Notes under the pieces: model-generated
Database searches by the model: none
Seen by the model: the letters and a program-made list of their open reading frames with translations, nothing else
What the model was told of the DNA's origin: nothing
Made by a program: the position numbers and the translations under genes
Shown: in pieces, positions 33,005 through 44,148 of the stretch
How positions within the stretch are numbered: the stretch's first letter is position 1
Layout of the letters: every line of letters begins with the position of its first letter
Source: Myrmaecium sp. VS I D KN 1
Lineage: Eukaryota > Ascomycota > Dothideomycetes > Valsariales > Valsariaceae
Assembly: GCA_019775845.1 (NCBI GenBank)
Contig: JADQAV010000014.1
Span: 368,093 to 432,092, forward strand
Direction: 5' to 3'
DNA: 64,000 nucleotides

Positions 33005-34488
33005 TTACATCGCCTCCTTTGCCAACGCAGTCGGCGGCGCGTTCTGCTGCTCCCCCACAACCGTGTCCTCATCCTCCCCATCACCCTTCTCACTACCCAC
33101 GCTATCCTTCTCCGTCTGGCCGTCGTGCTCACGCTCACGCTCACGCTCACGCTCGCCCTCCTTCTCCGGATCCTGAATGCCCTGCTTCTCATCGCTCTCA
33201 CCACTGCGACGGACCTCCGCGCGAGCCGCAGCGGACGTCGTCGTGCCGCCAACCTCGGCCTCCTCTTCGGCAGCCGTGTCGGCAGGGGGGAAGTAATGGC
33301 GACGGCGGCTGGCGCCGTCGGGGACGTGGAAGCGGCGGTCCACGCGCAGCAGCGCGTACAGGTACACGACGACGATCTCGACGGCGAAGTCGAAGATGTA
33401 GAGGCACGCCTTGTGGTAGTAGCCCGGCAGCGGCCGCGCGCGCGGCACGGGCGGGTACCAGGAGGTGGCGCAGCGGTAGGTGGCGCCGAGGCTGACGAAG
33501 AGGGTGGCCAGCAGGAGGATCGTGACCTTGGTCTTCAGCGTGCCCTGGCCGAACGGTTGGTGGACGAAGGCGCGGGGGTGGTAGGGAGCCTTGTAGGGTG
33601 CTGGGGAGCCCGCGGTCGTCGGGCTGGGAGGGGGCGTGCGTTTGCTGAGGCGCCGGCTCGGGGTGCGGGAGGGTTTGTCCGCCGCACTCACTGGGAGGAC
33701 GGGGTCCTGGCGGGTGAGCGGAGGGGCCGGGTGCCGCGAGGGAATGGCGAGGGACAGCAGCACGATCGGGAAGGGAAGCAGCGAGACGATCATGAAGAAC
33801 GTGGCGGCGTAGAGCTGGATGTCTCGATCGATCTGGCGCGTGCGCTTCCGGAGCGTGTAGAAGGACTGCACCGTGACGGTGATGACCATGATGAGGCTGA
33901 GCACGATCAGGACGTAGAGGGCCTTGAAGAAAAGGGAGAGCGTCTTGTGCCAGCCGATGCGCGGATGCAGGGAGCGCATGATGCGCTGGGCGAAGAGCAG
34001 GTTGATGACGAAGAGGAGCAGCACACCGGCTGCGAGGAAGATTTGAGCCGCGATGGCGAGTCTGATGTTGTGCGGGAGGCAGGTGGACGCGATTCGAAGT
34101 ATCGTCGTGACCGTACGGCTCATGCAGAAACCTGAGGGAAACGTCCGTCAGCATACGTCCATACGAGCCAAATGCGGGGGTGTACATACCGAAGAGCACG
34201 GCGCTGAAGATGAACTTGTGGCCCCTCCGCCTGTTCATCTGAAAGATGGTCATGTGAATGGCCGCGCCGGTGATGTAGAGGGCGAGCAAGACGGCGGTGA
34301 TGGGCACATCGACGGAGACCTTGGAGGTTCCTCCCAAGCCCCAGGTCGTCGGGATGTACGGTCCGCTTGCTGGCTGTGGGATCTGCGAGCGAGAAGACGG
34401 TCTCGTCAGTCAAAGAGGATCATCGACGTCGCGAACGAGTCGCAGTCAACGGAGTGCTTACCGAAGCACCAGAGTATTGCGACGCCAT
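33005..34488 (-). CDS. Seven-helix membrane protein, DUF3112-like
   Basis: Exons 34488-34462, 34382-34190 and 34131-33005 give 448 residues. I count seven hydrophobic helices. They centre on AVLLALYITGAAIHMTIFQ, SAVLFGFCMSRTVTTILRIA, AAQIFLAAGVLLLFVINLLF, ALYVLIVLSLIMVITVTV, FFMIVSLLPFPIVLLSLAI, ILLLATLFVSLGATYRC and IFDFAVEIVVVYLYALL. The N-terminus is short and the loop between helices 5 and 6 is long and Pro/Arg-rich. This layout and the motifs match the fungal DUF3112 family as I know it, a receptor-like 7TM group of unknown function. The cytoplasmic tail of about 110 residues is charged and includes an Arg-Glu repeat encoded by a CGCTCA microsatellite. The first exon encodes only nine residues (MASQYSGAS). 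The ligand and signalling partner are unknown. Confidence 0.85.
33127..33154. repeat. In-frame hexanucleotide repeat in the DUF3112-like gene
   Basis: Four and a half copies of GCTCAC on the plus strand. On the coding strand they give alternating Arg and Glu in the charged tail, a likely source of length variation between strains. Confidence 0.85.
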
Positions 34489-36702
34489 GGTGATGTTGAT
34501 GTCAACCCGTCAGCGCGATGCGAATCGAGAAAGACGTCTCGCGAGAGTGCGAGGGTTGACGACGAAGGCAGGACGATAGAGAAAAAAAGGTTGCGCAGTA
34601 TCTGGTATCACCGGAGCAACGATGAGGTCAAGTAAGGGGGGTTGGTTGGTTGGTTGCGTTGGTCGGCAACGAGACGGAGATGCAACGCTACGCAAGGCAA
34701 CGCGAACCAGGCGTCGTCGTGTCGTCTTCTCGACGGAACAAAGCGAACAAAGTCGGAAGTACTAGTAGTGGAGAGAGAGGAGGACGGTACGACGGAGAAG
34801 CACGAGGAAAGGTGGTTTTGTACGGGCAGGCAGGACGACAAGCCTCCGGCGCACGTGCGCGTGTTTCCGTTTATATGCGGCTTGGTTGTGAAAGGTGACG
34901 AGTGTTGTAGCGACAATCGCAGTAGAAGTAGTAGAAGACGGGAGAAAAGAAGCGAAAAGAAGAGAGCGGAGTGAGACAAAGAAGACGAGGGGGAGGAGAT
35001 GGCGAGAGTATGTACGGAAATGTTTATGGGTATGGGTTATGGGTATACGTATGAGTACAGTCCCGGACGTCGGTCGTCGGTCGTCGGTGTCGGAGGTTGT
35101 GAAGATGTCACAAAGCTGAACCCACCAGAAAGAGAGAAAAGACGGAGGAGAGAGACAGAAAAGGAGAGTTCACGACCGGGGGTTGAGCAGTTTTACCTTA
35201 TATCACCCGTTTTTTTGTGTTTCTTTTCCTGTCCACTGTCCACCACCACCCGCCAGCGAAAATAAGAACGGCCTATAGAGAAACGGCCTCCCCTCCCCTC
35301 CCCTCCTCCCTTGCTCTGACTTCAGCCTCTACAGGATAGGACAGCCACAAAACACCACACACCACACCACGAATACTACGCTTATAACCCATGGCGGTGG
35401 TAAGTTAAGCCTTCATCCGTATAAAAAGTTACTACCGTACTTACACCTCCTACCACCCTTCATTCACGCACCCAACGGGCGGGCCTTGTCTTCCCATCCC
35501 CCGGTACATAACTCACCGTCCCCAACCCGTCACAAAAAAAGGACCTAGGTAAGTTAGGTAGCTATATCGATCGCCATTTTTTTCTTTTTTCTTTTCCGTG
35601 GAAGAAAGGAAACCAAAAAAGCCCGAGAGAAAGGAGAGGTGAAAGAGCCCCCCCCTCAAGACAACCCAACAAAAAACAAGGAAAAAGCAGTACTGCGGAA
35701 GACAAGCCACCACGGACCGGACGGACGCTCACTCACCCCGCCGCCGCCGATGCGCGATGGGCGATGTTTGTGCGCCCCGAAGCCAGGGAGAGAGAGAGGG
35801 AAGGAGGAGACGAGTGACAAGGCCAGGATGGGGTTGGGGCTGGGGCTGAGAAAAACGAATGGATGGACGAACGTTGCACGCGGCGCGTTTCCGTTTCCCG
35901 TGAGAGAGGGAATATGCAGGTTGCCCGGACGGACGGTGACAGGTGGAGTGGAGAGACAGCGAGCTGGAGAAGAGAGAGAGAGGTCGGCACATGGAAGCGC
36001 CGATGCGCGAGGGACGCCATGCAATGGAACCGCCGAATCCGGTCGGAAGTTTTAAGGGCGCCGCCGGGCGCGGGGAACGCCGACGTCAGTCAGGGCTGGA
36101 CTGGTCTGGTCTCTCGCTAAGTTTGGGGACAGCCTTCTTGACTTGTTGTTTGCTTGTTTGACGTGGTTGGCTTGCGTTCATCTCACCTCCTTTGATCGAA
36201 GGATGTTTGCATCTGTATGTATGTAGTTACCCGGGAGAGGAGCTGTTTGAGACAGTCGTACCATCCTCCCGGATAGATGTGTCAAGTTCCGACTTCGTCG
36301 ACCAACTATATCACAGAACAGGCAGGGGAGATGGGTATGTAAGGTAGGTAGGTATCCGTGTATCAATATATATATGTACTGCACAGTAGGTGAGGTACGG
36401 ATACTTTATCCTGTGGGGGAGCGGCAGAAGCAGGAGGTAGGTATAGTCTAACACAGGACGGACATTCATACTCTCACTCTTTACGCTAGTTCTCAACCAC
36501 GCATGATATGCGGACCTACCTATACCTCTTTACTCACAATCGCTATCACACCCATCTTCCATCGACCGACCAGCACGAGTGACGGTACGATAAACGTTAT
36601 GTAGCGTAGACCACATAGGCAAGGCAGTCCTCGTGCGGAGGCGGAAGGACCGCAATATAACAGTTACGGCAATAGCAATGCGACATTTACATTTGTCGAA
36701 AG

Positions 36703-36738
<36 letters not shown>

Positions 36739-37241
36739 TGTAATTAGTCGACTAAGTATATCAGCTACTTCCCAGCCAGCCAGCCACCTACCTACTCACT
36801 TCTCAACAGAAAAGCCCATGAAAGCCTCCCTAAGTCCCTCTTCGCTCGTATCCCTCGCCTCGCTCGCAGCAAGCAAGCAAGCAAGTCAGACGGTACTCTA
36901 AAGAGAAGATATAAGATAAGAAGTGAGAGAAGAGAGAAGCACAACACACCGGCCCCCGTCTCTCCGAGCAGAAGATACTGTAGGTGTATAGTAGATACTA
37001 GATAAATATCTCCATTCTTTCCCCCCTCCCCCTCTCAACCCTCCAGATCCCATCACGATAATCTAAGTATGTACCGTATGTATGCACCATAAGACGACGA
37101 CGACGACGACGGCATGCTCGGGATTGAAGGGAAGAAAATCTGTAGAAATACTGTAAACAAAAAAGCCAGCCATGCATGTATGACATATCATCTCGCTCTA
37201 AGTTCCCCTCTCCATTCACTACTGCTGCCACCAAGGTACTG
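34489..37241. other. Gene-free region of 2.75 kb with many simple repeats
   Basis: This stretch lies upstream of the DUF3112-like gene and downstream of the SEN1 stop. I see GGTT repeats near 34637-34656, a TA repeat at 36714-36739, AGCA/AGCC-type repeats near 36775-36785 and 36868-36885, and an ACG run near 37093-37112. Open frames on both strands are short and low in complexity. The long leader of the DUF3112-like gene probably occupies its first part. Confidence 0.5.
36714..36739. repeat. TA dinucleotide repeat
   Basis: Thirteen AT units in a row between two unique stretches. Intergenic microsatellite. Confidence 0.9.
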
Positions 37242-40200
37242 CTAAGACGGCCTCTTCTTCGCGCCGCCCGGCGGATTCCGACGGATAAACGGATCCACCG
37301 GCGGGGGCGGGCGTCGCTTCACCACCGCGGGGCCAGGCGGTTTCAAGCCTCGGGGCCCCGCCGGCGCCGCCGCCGTCCCATTCCGCTGCCCATCCGGCCG
37401 CGTGGGGGGAGGTGCCGCTTTCAGCGCCGGCGGCGGTAGCGGCGGTCCATTGCTCGCCGGCGTGCGAGCCCCCGACCCCAACCCCGACCCGGATCCGGAC
37501 CCCGACCCCGGCGCATCCGTCATCTCCACATCCCCGCCAGCCTCACCGAGCAAATCCTGGAACCGCGTCGTCGTCGGGGGATCCGTCCGCGCCGCACCCT
37601 TGACCCGCTTAACCTCCACATCCGCCGGCGCCTCTCCATCCACGCTCATCTTCCTCTTCAGCAGCGGCCCGGGCTTCCTCGGAAAGCGACCACTGTGCGC
37701 GCGCAGCATGCCCAGGACGTCCCCTCGGGTCATCACGCCCCGCGCCTCCGCGTCCTCGACGAGGCGACGCCAGTACGCGCCCCGCATCAAGCTCTGACCG
37801 TTCCCGAGCACCCACAAGCTGGACTTGGCCCGGGTCAGGCCGACGTTCATGCGGCGGATGTCCTGCAGGAAGCCGATGCCGCCGGCCGGGCTCGCCCGCA
37901 CGCACGAGAAGATGATCACCTCGCTCTCCCGCCCTTGAAACGCGTCCGTCGTATTGAAGTCGACCGCGTCCAGGATCCCCGACCCGAACCGCCGCGTGAA
38001 CCGGTCCTTCAGCTCCCGCAGCTGCGACTTGTACGGCGTGATCACCCCGATCTTGTTGCGGAAGTCGTACCCCTTGAAGTCCGTCGTCAGCCGCTCGTAC
38101 AGCTGCAGCGCCACCTCGATCTCCGCCAGGTTGATGAGCGAGTGGCCCTTGGGCGCCGACTGGTGCTGGCCCTGCACGTCGAAGAAGCGGTACGGCGCGA
38201 GGAGGTCGGAGGCGTGCCAGGGCCGGTCGCGGAGAGCCGCCATGTCCGGGCCGTCCAGCAGGCGGCCGTCGTAGAAGGTGGCCGAGGGAAACGCGCTGAT
38301 GTCGGGATGCATCCGGTACTGCGTGTCAAGCAGATGCACGTCGTTGGGGTGGTTGCCTTGCATGCGGACGAACAAGCTCTGCTCGTACTGGAAGCGCGCG
38401 GCCTCCTTGGAGAACACGGTCGGGGGCAGCTGCTTGGGATCGCCGACGAGGATGCACTTGCTGCAGCCGTACTTGAGCGGGATGATCGAGCTGACCTCCA
38501 CGCACTGCGCCGCCTCGTCCACGATCACCGTCTCGAACTCGATGTTCAGCGACTGGAACATGTCGTGGCCCGTCCCGCTGAGCGTGCCGCAGATGACGTG
38601 CGACTCGTCCAGGATCTGCTGCTGGACGCGGCGCCGGTTCAGCTCCGCCTGCCGGTTCTGCGACTGCTCGTTGTCGCGGGCGTTGTCGATCTGCGCGCCC
38701 AGCTGCGTCTTCCGCCGCCGCAGCGCGTCGAACTCGTCCTTCAGCCGCGCGCCCTCCGCGCCCTTCAGCTCCCCCTTGTCCAGCTGCTCCCGCGCCAACC
38801 GCAGCTTCTCCGACACCGCCTGGTGCTCCTTCATCAGCTTCTGCGTCTCCTCCCGCTGATCCGCCCCCGCCCCTTCCTTCCCGCCCAGCCGCCGATTCAC
38901 CAGCTCCTCCAGCATGACATCCTCCACATTCGCATTAATCGCATCCGACCGACCGATACGGACGACGTTGATCTTCTTGTGCTCGCCGTTCAACGTCCTC
39001 ACGCCCTCCTTTAAACGCATGACCAACTCATCCACCGCCGCATTACTCGGCGCCGAAACCAGGAGCTTCTTCGCCGCCGCATCACTCACCGCAGGTCGAT
39101 TCATCCCCACCGGCTTCGCAATCGTCGTCCCCTGCCCCTTCCTCAACGTATCCGTCAAAATCGCACCGACAATCGCGACGATCGTCTTCGTCTTGCCCGA
39201 CCCCGGCGGGCCCTGGATCAGCGTGAACGCATCGTTGTCCACCGCCGACTTGATCGCCTTCGCCTGCGCCTTGTTCACCCGGTAGTTCGCAATCAGCGGG
39301 TCCAGCTGGCGGTCGGTGTAGCTCAGCAGCGGCGACGGCCGCGCCCGGATGATCTCGTCGCACAGGTCATAGTACTGCAGGCCCGACAGCGCGCCGTACT
39401 CGCGCTCCAGCGGCGTGAGCGACTGGATCTTCGCCCCGTAGACCGTCGCCCCGGGGCTCAGGGCCGACACCAGCGGGTTGCCCGGCACGATGCGGTACGA
39501 GACCTCGAGGTAGGCCTTCTTGCGCTGGATGCGGTAGACGCGCGCGAGGCAGTGCGGCGCCTGCCGCGCCGTGGCCGGGTTCGGCGCCGTCGACATCAGC
39601 ACCACGTCGCCCTCCGAGATCTGGATCTCCTTGTTGTCCTTGTGGTCCATCGTGCTGCTGACCTCGAGGAACGCGTCCACGCTCGACCGGGTCGCCACCT
39701 TGATCCCGTACGGCTTGAACGAGCTCTCCTCCCGCGCCTTGACGAACCCCTGCCACGCCTCCAGCGTGAGCAGCGGCTCGAACGTGCTCTTGTACGCCTG
39801 CGGGTTCAGGAACTCGTTCGGCACGGCCGTGTACATGTCCGGCCGCGAGTGGGGCGGGAAGTCCCCCTCGTGGAAGTAGTCCCACGACAGGATGATCTTG
39901 TGCAGCGGGGACAGGTCCGGGGCGATGCGCGCGCGCATGTCCCGCGCCGACCGCACCACCTTCCGCTTCTTCACCGGGCCCACCGGCACCGGCTTCTCCA
40001 GCGCCACCTTCTTCTTCTCCAGCTTCTTCACCGCCTTCTTCGACTCCGCCGTGATGCCGAACAGGTCCTCGTCCAGCGGGTCGACGTCGCTGTCGCTCTC
40101 ATCCGACGAGACCATCATGCCCTCGCCCTTCTTCTGCCCATGATCCTTCCCTACCACGCCCAGCCCCTGCAGCCCCGAACCCGCCTCATGGTTCTGATCG

Positions 40201-43200
40201 GAGATGCCCCTGAGCCTCCGCGCATTCGCAATAGCAATCGCATCCCTCTTCTTCTTCGCCTCCATCTCCGCCTGCCTGCGGCGTCTAATCTCCGCCACAT
40301 CCATCGTCGGTTTGGGGGGAGCCTTGACCGACGGCACCGCCGGCGGCGGCTTCGCGCGCACCCCCAGCTTCGCCCGGAACGCCTCCGCCCCCTTCAACGT
40401 ATCCTTCAGCACCTTCGACACGCCGGTGCTGGCCTCCGAGTCGACCTCGGACGTGGGGGTCGGCGTGCGCGTGGACGGCTCCGGCTTCACGCCGGGGACG
40501 AGGAACTGGCTGATGGAGCCCTGCTTCGCCGCCCGCTTCGCCGCCTTCTCTTTTTCCTTCTCCTTCTCCTCCTCCTCCTTCTTGATGCCGTGCCCGATGT
40601 GCGTCTCGAGCGCCTGCTCCAGCTGCGCGATCTGCGCCGGCGACAGCTTCGTCTTCGTCTTGCCGGTGCACACGTCTTCCACAAACAAGATGGGCTCCTC
40701 GCCCGCCTCGATGCCGACCTCCTGCAGCCGGACGAGCAGCTTGCTGATCAGGTTGACCGACGTCTTCGCCAGCGACTCGTCCCGCAGCCGCAGCCACTTG
40801 ACCATGCCGTTCATGGTGACGGTGGGATGGCTGAGCAGGCTGCGCAGCGTGCCCGCGCGGTCCTCGCGCCCGTCCGCGCCGTCCGCCTCGTGCAGCGCGG
40901 TGGTGAAGATGGGACACACGCCGAACAGCTGATCCGCAAACTCCATCGTGTCGTTGCAGAAGCTCATCATCTTCTGCTTGTCGTGGCCCAGCTTGCTCCA
41001 CGCCTCCGTCATCTCGAAGATGATGGTGATGGCCTGCCAGAGCGCCTGCCAGTAGCCCTCCGTCGCCTTCGCCTCCTCCATCGTCAACGTGCGCTCGCGC
41101 AGCAGGCCGGACTGCTCGTTGCACAGCACGTCGATGATGTCCTTCGAGACCTTGAGCATGGCGAACGTCGGGGCGAAGATGCGCTTGCGCGCGATCCGCC
41201 GGATGGCGAAGGTGAGCGGGGCGAGCACGTTGCTGTAGTACCGGGCGAGGAGCTGATTGATCGCCTCGCGCCGGCCGTCCTCGGACGCCGCCGTCTTGAG
41301 CAGCTCCACCGCCGCCAGCCGCACGCTCTCCTCGGAGTTGAACAGCATCGCCATCACCGCGCTCGTCCCCTGCGCCGTCTCGAAGAGGGCCAGGAGCTCG
41401 CTCGGCATGGCGTCGTTCAGCCGCTCCATGATGTCCGCCACGCAGGTGGACAGCGCGTCGAACTTCTGGTTGAAGTGCTGGATCTGCTCCGGCGCCGTCG
41501 TCCCCGGCTTCACGAAGAACTTCTCCAGCCCGACCAGGCCGCGGCCGCCGAGCAGCGCGCGCACGGGCAGGTCGATGTTCTTGATCGTCACGTTCCGCGC
41601 GACCGTCTTCCACGCTGGCGTCGACGGCGTCGTCTCCTGCTGCACCGGCTCGCCGCGGATGATGTACTCCCGCTCGACCTCCATCGACAGACAGTCCAGC
41701 GCGAGCAGCTCCTGCACGATGTCCAGCGCCAGCTGCGCCGTCTCCGCATCCCACCCGTCGGCGTCCTTCGGCCGCTGCGCGTCCGCCAGGATCTTGTCCA
41801 GGTGCGAGTTCACCAGCTCGATCAGGTCGGACACGGTCGCGTTGCCCACGAACGTCGCCCGGTTCTTCAGCTCCCCGAGTCGACGGAGGGAGTGGCACAG
41901 GATCTTCAGGCCCAGCTTGTACACGAACTTTCTCGCCACCGGGGCGTACTTCTCCTGCTGGAGGCGGTCGAGAAACTGGTTGACCAGGGCACGGGAGGCG
42001 GGGGTGAGGTTCGCCGGCTTGATGGACGCCAGGAAGGGGTCCACCCACGTGAAGGCGGCATCAATCGCGCTCGCCTGTTCCGCCTCATCCAAGCCGATCC
42101 CCATCAGGATCGGCGCAAGGTTGGGGCTGTTGAACACCTGCTCGACGATGGTCGCGGGGGAGATGGCGCCCATGGCATCCCAAAAGCCGCTCGGGGCCTT
42201 CGCGACGAGCATCTGCATCGAGGCCAGCAGGTCGAGGAAGTAGTCGCCCGGCACCTGCAGGTGGTCGAGCATGAGCTTAAAGATGTCGATGTCGATGTCG
42301 CGGAGGGAGTGCGTGATGAGCTCCTGGTTCAGGCGGGCAATAATGGTCCGCGCCCCCTTCCAGAAGGTCGGCATGAAGTTCACCTCCAAGCTGAAGATCT
42401 GCACCCGCTTCAGCGCCTCATAGAAGAAATCCCGGACCGCCCAGTCGAACTCGGTGGGCGAGAGGTCCTTCTTGAGCTTCGTCCAGGAAAAGAACGCCCA
42501 CTCCTGTCGGAACTCGTTCCCGTCGAAGAGGAAGCTCGTCATCGCGGGGGTGTAGCTGTTGAGCCGCAGCTTCTTCTTCGACTGCACCAGTCGGAACGGC
42601 TGATCGAAATGGCCCTCCATCAGGCGCGGGTCGCGCAGGAAGGGCGCGCAGCTCAGCGTCTCGAAGATGGCGTACAGGCCCTCGCTGTCCAGCGCGCCGA
42701 TCCCCCGCTCCGCCGGCGGCGTGTCCAGCAGGTCGTTCTTGGCGTGGTCGAGGCCGGCGCGGATGCGGTCGACGTTCATGTCGTCGAAGACCTCCATGAA
42801 CCGCAGCACCTCCTCCTCGGCGTAGTGCTCCTCCAGCCGGGCCTGCAGGTCCTTCCGCGACCGGTGGTAGACCCGGATGCAGACGTCGCAGCTCGTCATC
42901 TGCTCGCCCAGCCGCTTCTTCAGCCAGTCGATGTAGGGCGCCGCGTCCGGCCCGTCGTACGCCAAGATCTGCAGCGAGTCCAGCACGAGGAGCCGGCGGA
43001 CCTCCGCCTCGGCCAGCTGGCCCTCCCGCTCCGCCTTCGCCACCGCCGTCTCCTCCTCCAGCTGTCCGGCGGCGAGGTCGTCGGGGAAGTGGTAGCTCGC
43101 ATCCTCCGGTCCGCGGCGGGGGCAGAACAGGTGGGTGCCGGCCGGCAGGTTCCGCAGCTTCCTGGGAGAAGAAGAAAGATCTTTCGTCAGCAATCCGCCC

Positions 43201-43274
43201 GGGGGCCCATTTCGGCCCAAAAAGAGGGAGAGGGGGGAAATTATATACTGCAGCCTCTCCAATAACTCCGACAT
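37242..43274 (-). CDS. SEN1: Sen1-type superfamily 1 RNA/DNA helicase
   Basis: Nuclear helicase that terminates non-coding RNA polymerase II transcription and resolves R-loops (family knowledge). Exons 43274-43249 and 43161-37242 give 1981 residues. The 87-nt first intron has no stop and is in frame, so the unbroken frame reads 2010 residues. Splicing gives MSELLERLQKLRNLPAGTHL, which is the conserved Sen1 start. The N-terminal helical domain runs to about residue 750. A Lys/Glu-rich linker follows (about 890-1100). The helicase core has GPPGSGKT near 1326, VDEAAQCVE near 1556, GDPKQLPPTVF, QYRMHP, FQGRESEV near 1747 and GLTRAKSSLWVLGN near 1785. The tail is Gly/Ser- then Pro-rich and ends VDPFIRRNPP, a site reminiscent of short peptide motifs that yeast Sen1 uses to bind Nrd1; that link is only a guess. 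Confidence 0.95.
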   Translation of the reverse strand: MSELLERLQYIISPLSLFLGRNGPPGGLLTKDLSSSPRKLRNLPAGTHLFCPRRGPEDASYHFPDDLAAGQLEEETAVAKAEREGQLAEAEVRRLLVLDSLQILAYDGPDAAPYIDWLKKRLGEQMTSCDVCIRVYHRSRKDLQARLEEHYAEEEVLRFMEVFDDMNVDRIRAGLDHAKNDLLDTPPAERGIGALDSEGLYAIFETLSCAPFLRDPRLMEGHFDQPFRLVQSKKKLRLNSYTPAMTSFLFDGNEFRQEWAFFSWTKLKKDLSPTEFDWAVRDFFYEALKRVQIFSLEVNFMPTFWKGARTIIARLNQELITHSLRDIDIDIFKLMLDHLQVPGDYFLDLLASMQMLVAKAPSGFWDAMGAISPATIVEQVFNSPNLAPILMGIGLDEAEQASAIDAAFTWVDPFLASIKPANLTPASRALVNQFLDRLQQEKYAPVARKFVYKLGLKILCHSLRRLGELKNRATFVGNATVSDLIELVNSHLDKILADAQRPKDADGWDAETAQLALDIVQELLALDCLSMEVEREYIIRGEPVQQETTPSTPAWKTVARNVTIKNIDLPVRALLGGRGLVGLEKFFVKPGTTAPEQIQHFNQKFDALSTCVADIMERLNDAMPSELLALFETAQGTSAVMAMLFNSEESVRLAAVELLKTAASEDGRREAINQLLARYYSNVLAPLTFAIRRIARKRIFAPTFAMLKVSKDIIDVLCNEQSGLLRERTLTMEEAKATEGYWQALWQAITIIFEMTEAWSKLGHDKQKMMSFCNDTMEFADQLFGVCPIFTTALHEADGADGREDRAGTLRSLLSHPTVTMNGMVKWLRLRDESLAKTSVNLISKLLVRLQEVGIEAGEEPILFVEDVCTGKTKTKLSPAQIAQLEQALETHIGHGIKKEEEEKEKEKEKAAKRAAKQGSISQFLVPGVKPEPSTRTPTPTSEVDSEASTGVSKVLKDTLKGAEAFRAKLGVRAKPPPAVPSVKAPPKPTMDVAEIRRRRQAEMEAKKKRDAIAIANARRLRGISDQNHEAGSGLQGLGVVGKDHGQKKGEGMMVSSDESDSDVDPLDEDLFGITAESKKAVKKLEKKKVALEKPVPVGPVKKRKVVRSARDMRARIAPDLSPLHKIILSWDYFHEGDFPPHSRPDMYTAVPNEFLNPQAYKSTFEPLLTLEAWQGFVKAREESSFKPYGIKVATRSSVDAFLEVSSTMDHKDNKEIQISEGDVVLMSTAPNPATARQAPHCLARVYRIQRKKAYLEVSYRIVPGNPLVSALSPGATVYGAKIQSLTPLEREYGALSGLQYYDLCDEIIRARPSPLLSYTDRQLDPLIANYRVNKAQAKAIKSAVDNDAFTLIQGPPGSGKTKTIVAIVGAILTDTLRKGQGTTIAKPVGMNRPAVSDAAAKKLLVSAPSNAAVDELVMRLKEGVRTLNGEHKKINVVRIGRSDAINANVEDVMLEELVNRRLGGKEGAGADQREETQKLMKEHQAVSEKLRLAREQLDKGELKGAEGARLKDEFDALRRRKTQLGAQIDNARDNEQSQNRQAELNRRRVQQQILDESHVICGTLSGTGHDMFQSLNIEFETVIVDEAAQCVEVSSIIPLKYGCSKCILVGDPKQLPPTVFSKEAARFQYEQSLFVRMQGNHPNDVHLLDTQYRMHPDISAFPSATFYDGRLLDGPDMAALRDRPWHASDLLAPYRFFDVQGQHQSAPKGHSLINLAEIEVALQLYERLTTDFKGYDFRNKIGVITPYKSQLRELKDRFTRRFGSGILDAVDFNTTDAFQGRESEVIIFSCVRASPAGGIGFLQDIRRMNVGLTRAKSSLWVLGNGQSLMRGAYWRRLVEDAEARGVMTRGDVLGMLRAHSGRFPRKPGPLLKRKMSVDGEAPADVEVKRVKGAARTDPPTTTRFQDLLGEAGGDVEMTDAPGSGSGSGSGLGSGARTPASNGPPLPPPALKAAPPPTRPDGQRNGTAAAPAGPRGLKPPGPAVVKRRPPPPVDPFIRRNPPGGAKKRPS

Positions 43275-44140
43275 GATCTTCTCAGTATGTGTCTGTCCCT
43301 AACAAGTCCCCCCTTACACCCACCGAAAACAAACAACCAGCCAACAACCCCGTTTTCCGTTTATCGCGTGTGTATTCTCCCAAACCCGCGGCGCGCGCGA
43401 CAATTTCTTTCTAGACGCTCGCACCCGCGTCGAACATCAGTACGGTCGTGTAGTCGTAGTAGCAGGCAGGCAGGCAGCGGCGGCGGTAACGGCGGCGGCG
43501 GTGGTGGTAGTTGTAGTAGCAGTGATCGTGTATGCTGGGCGGAGGTAGGTGTTGTTTGAAAGCAGCAAGCGACGTGCGAAACAAAAGCCCAAAAAGCCGG
43601 CGCTGTATAAAGAGAGAGAGAGAGAGGGAGGGAGGGAGGGAAGAACCGAAAGGAAAGTGAATTGCTTCTGCGAATGCGTAGCGTGCGAGAAGACGCCGTC
43701 GTCGTCGTTGTCGTTGTCGGCGTCGAGGGGTCCAAAGATCGTAGGTACTGTAGGAGTACGCAGATCGATAAGTAAAGTCGGATAAATTTAGTGTACTAAG
43801 GTACAGTAGGGGAGACGGGGGGGCGCGGGCGGGACCCGACGATCTCCGTCCCCGCGCGCTGGCGGCGATGGGCGGCGATGGCGGCGGCGTGGGCGGTGGT
43901 GGTGCCGAACGAGTGCTGGTGCTGGCTGGGCAGGCTTCCGCGGAACGAAGGTAACAGAGCACGAAGATCTTAACGACAGGATGTAAACGAAGCGTTGAAG
44001 TGGTTTAAAACTGACTACCGTACTCCTGTAAGAGATCTTGTTCAATCTGATTCAGGCGGTTTGTTTGTGGTCGCAGGCCACTGCAGGCAGTGAAGTTCCA
44101 CGAAACGACGGAGACAAGCCCCGAAGTTTTAAAGTGGCTG
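43275..44140. other. SEN1 upstream region and left flank of the transposon
   Basis: This stretch should hold the SEN1 promoter. It has purine repeats (GA/GGGA, about 43611-43640) and GGC/GCGG runs near 43478-43505 and 43862-43900. No gene is supported. The transposon lies within 900 bp of the SEN1 start. Confidence 0.5.
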
Positions 44141-44148
44141 ACACGTCC
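44141..44148. repeat. Left copy of target-site duplication ACACGTCC
   Basis: The 8-mer ACACGTCC abuts the start of the terminal repeat TTACCTCAG. The same 8-mer is found at the other end of the element (52384-52391). Its first A could instead belong to the right terminal repeat, giving a 7-bp duplication. Confidence 0.8.

Noticed and set aside
32957-34135. A 392-codon open frame on the plus strand
   Set aside because: Antisense to the seven-helix protein. It lacks domains and has Val/Asp/Gly-rich reverse-codon composition.
39552-43265. A 1237-codon open frame on the plus strand
   Set aside because: It lies exactly antisense to SEN1, is full of Arg, Leu and His as expected from reverse reading of GC-rich codons, and has no domain. 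SEN1 has all helicase motifs on the other strand.
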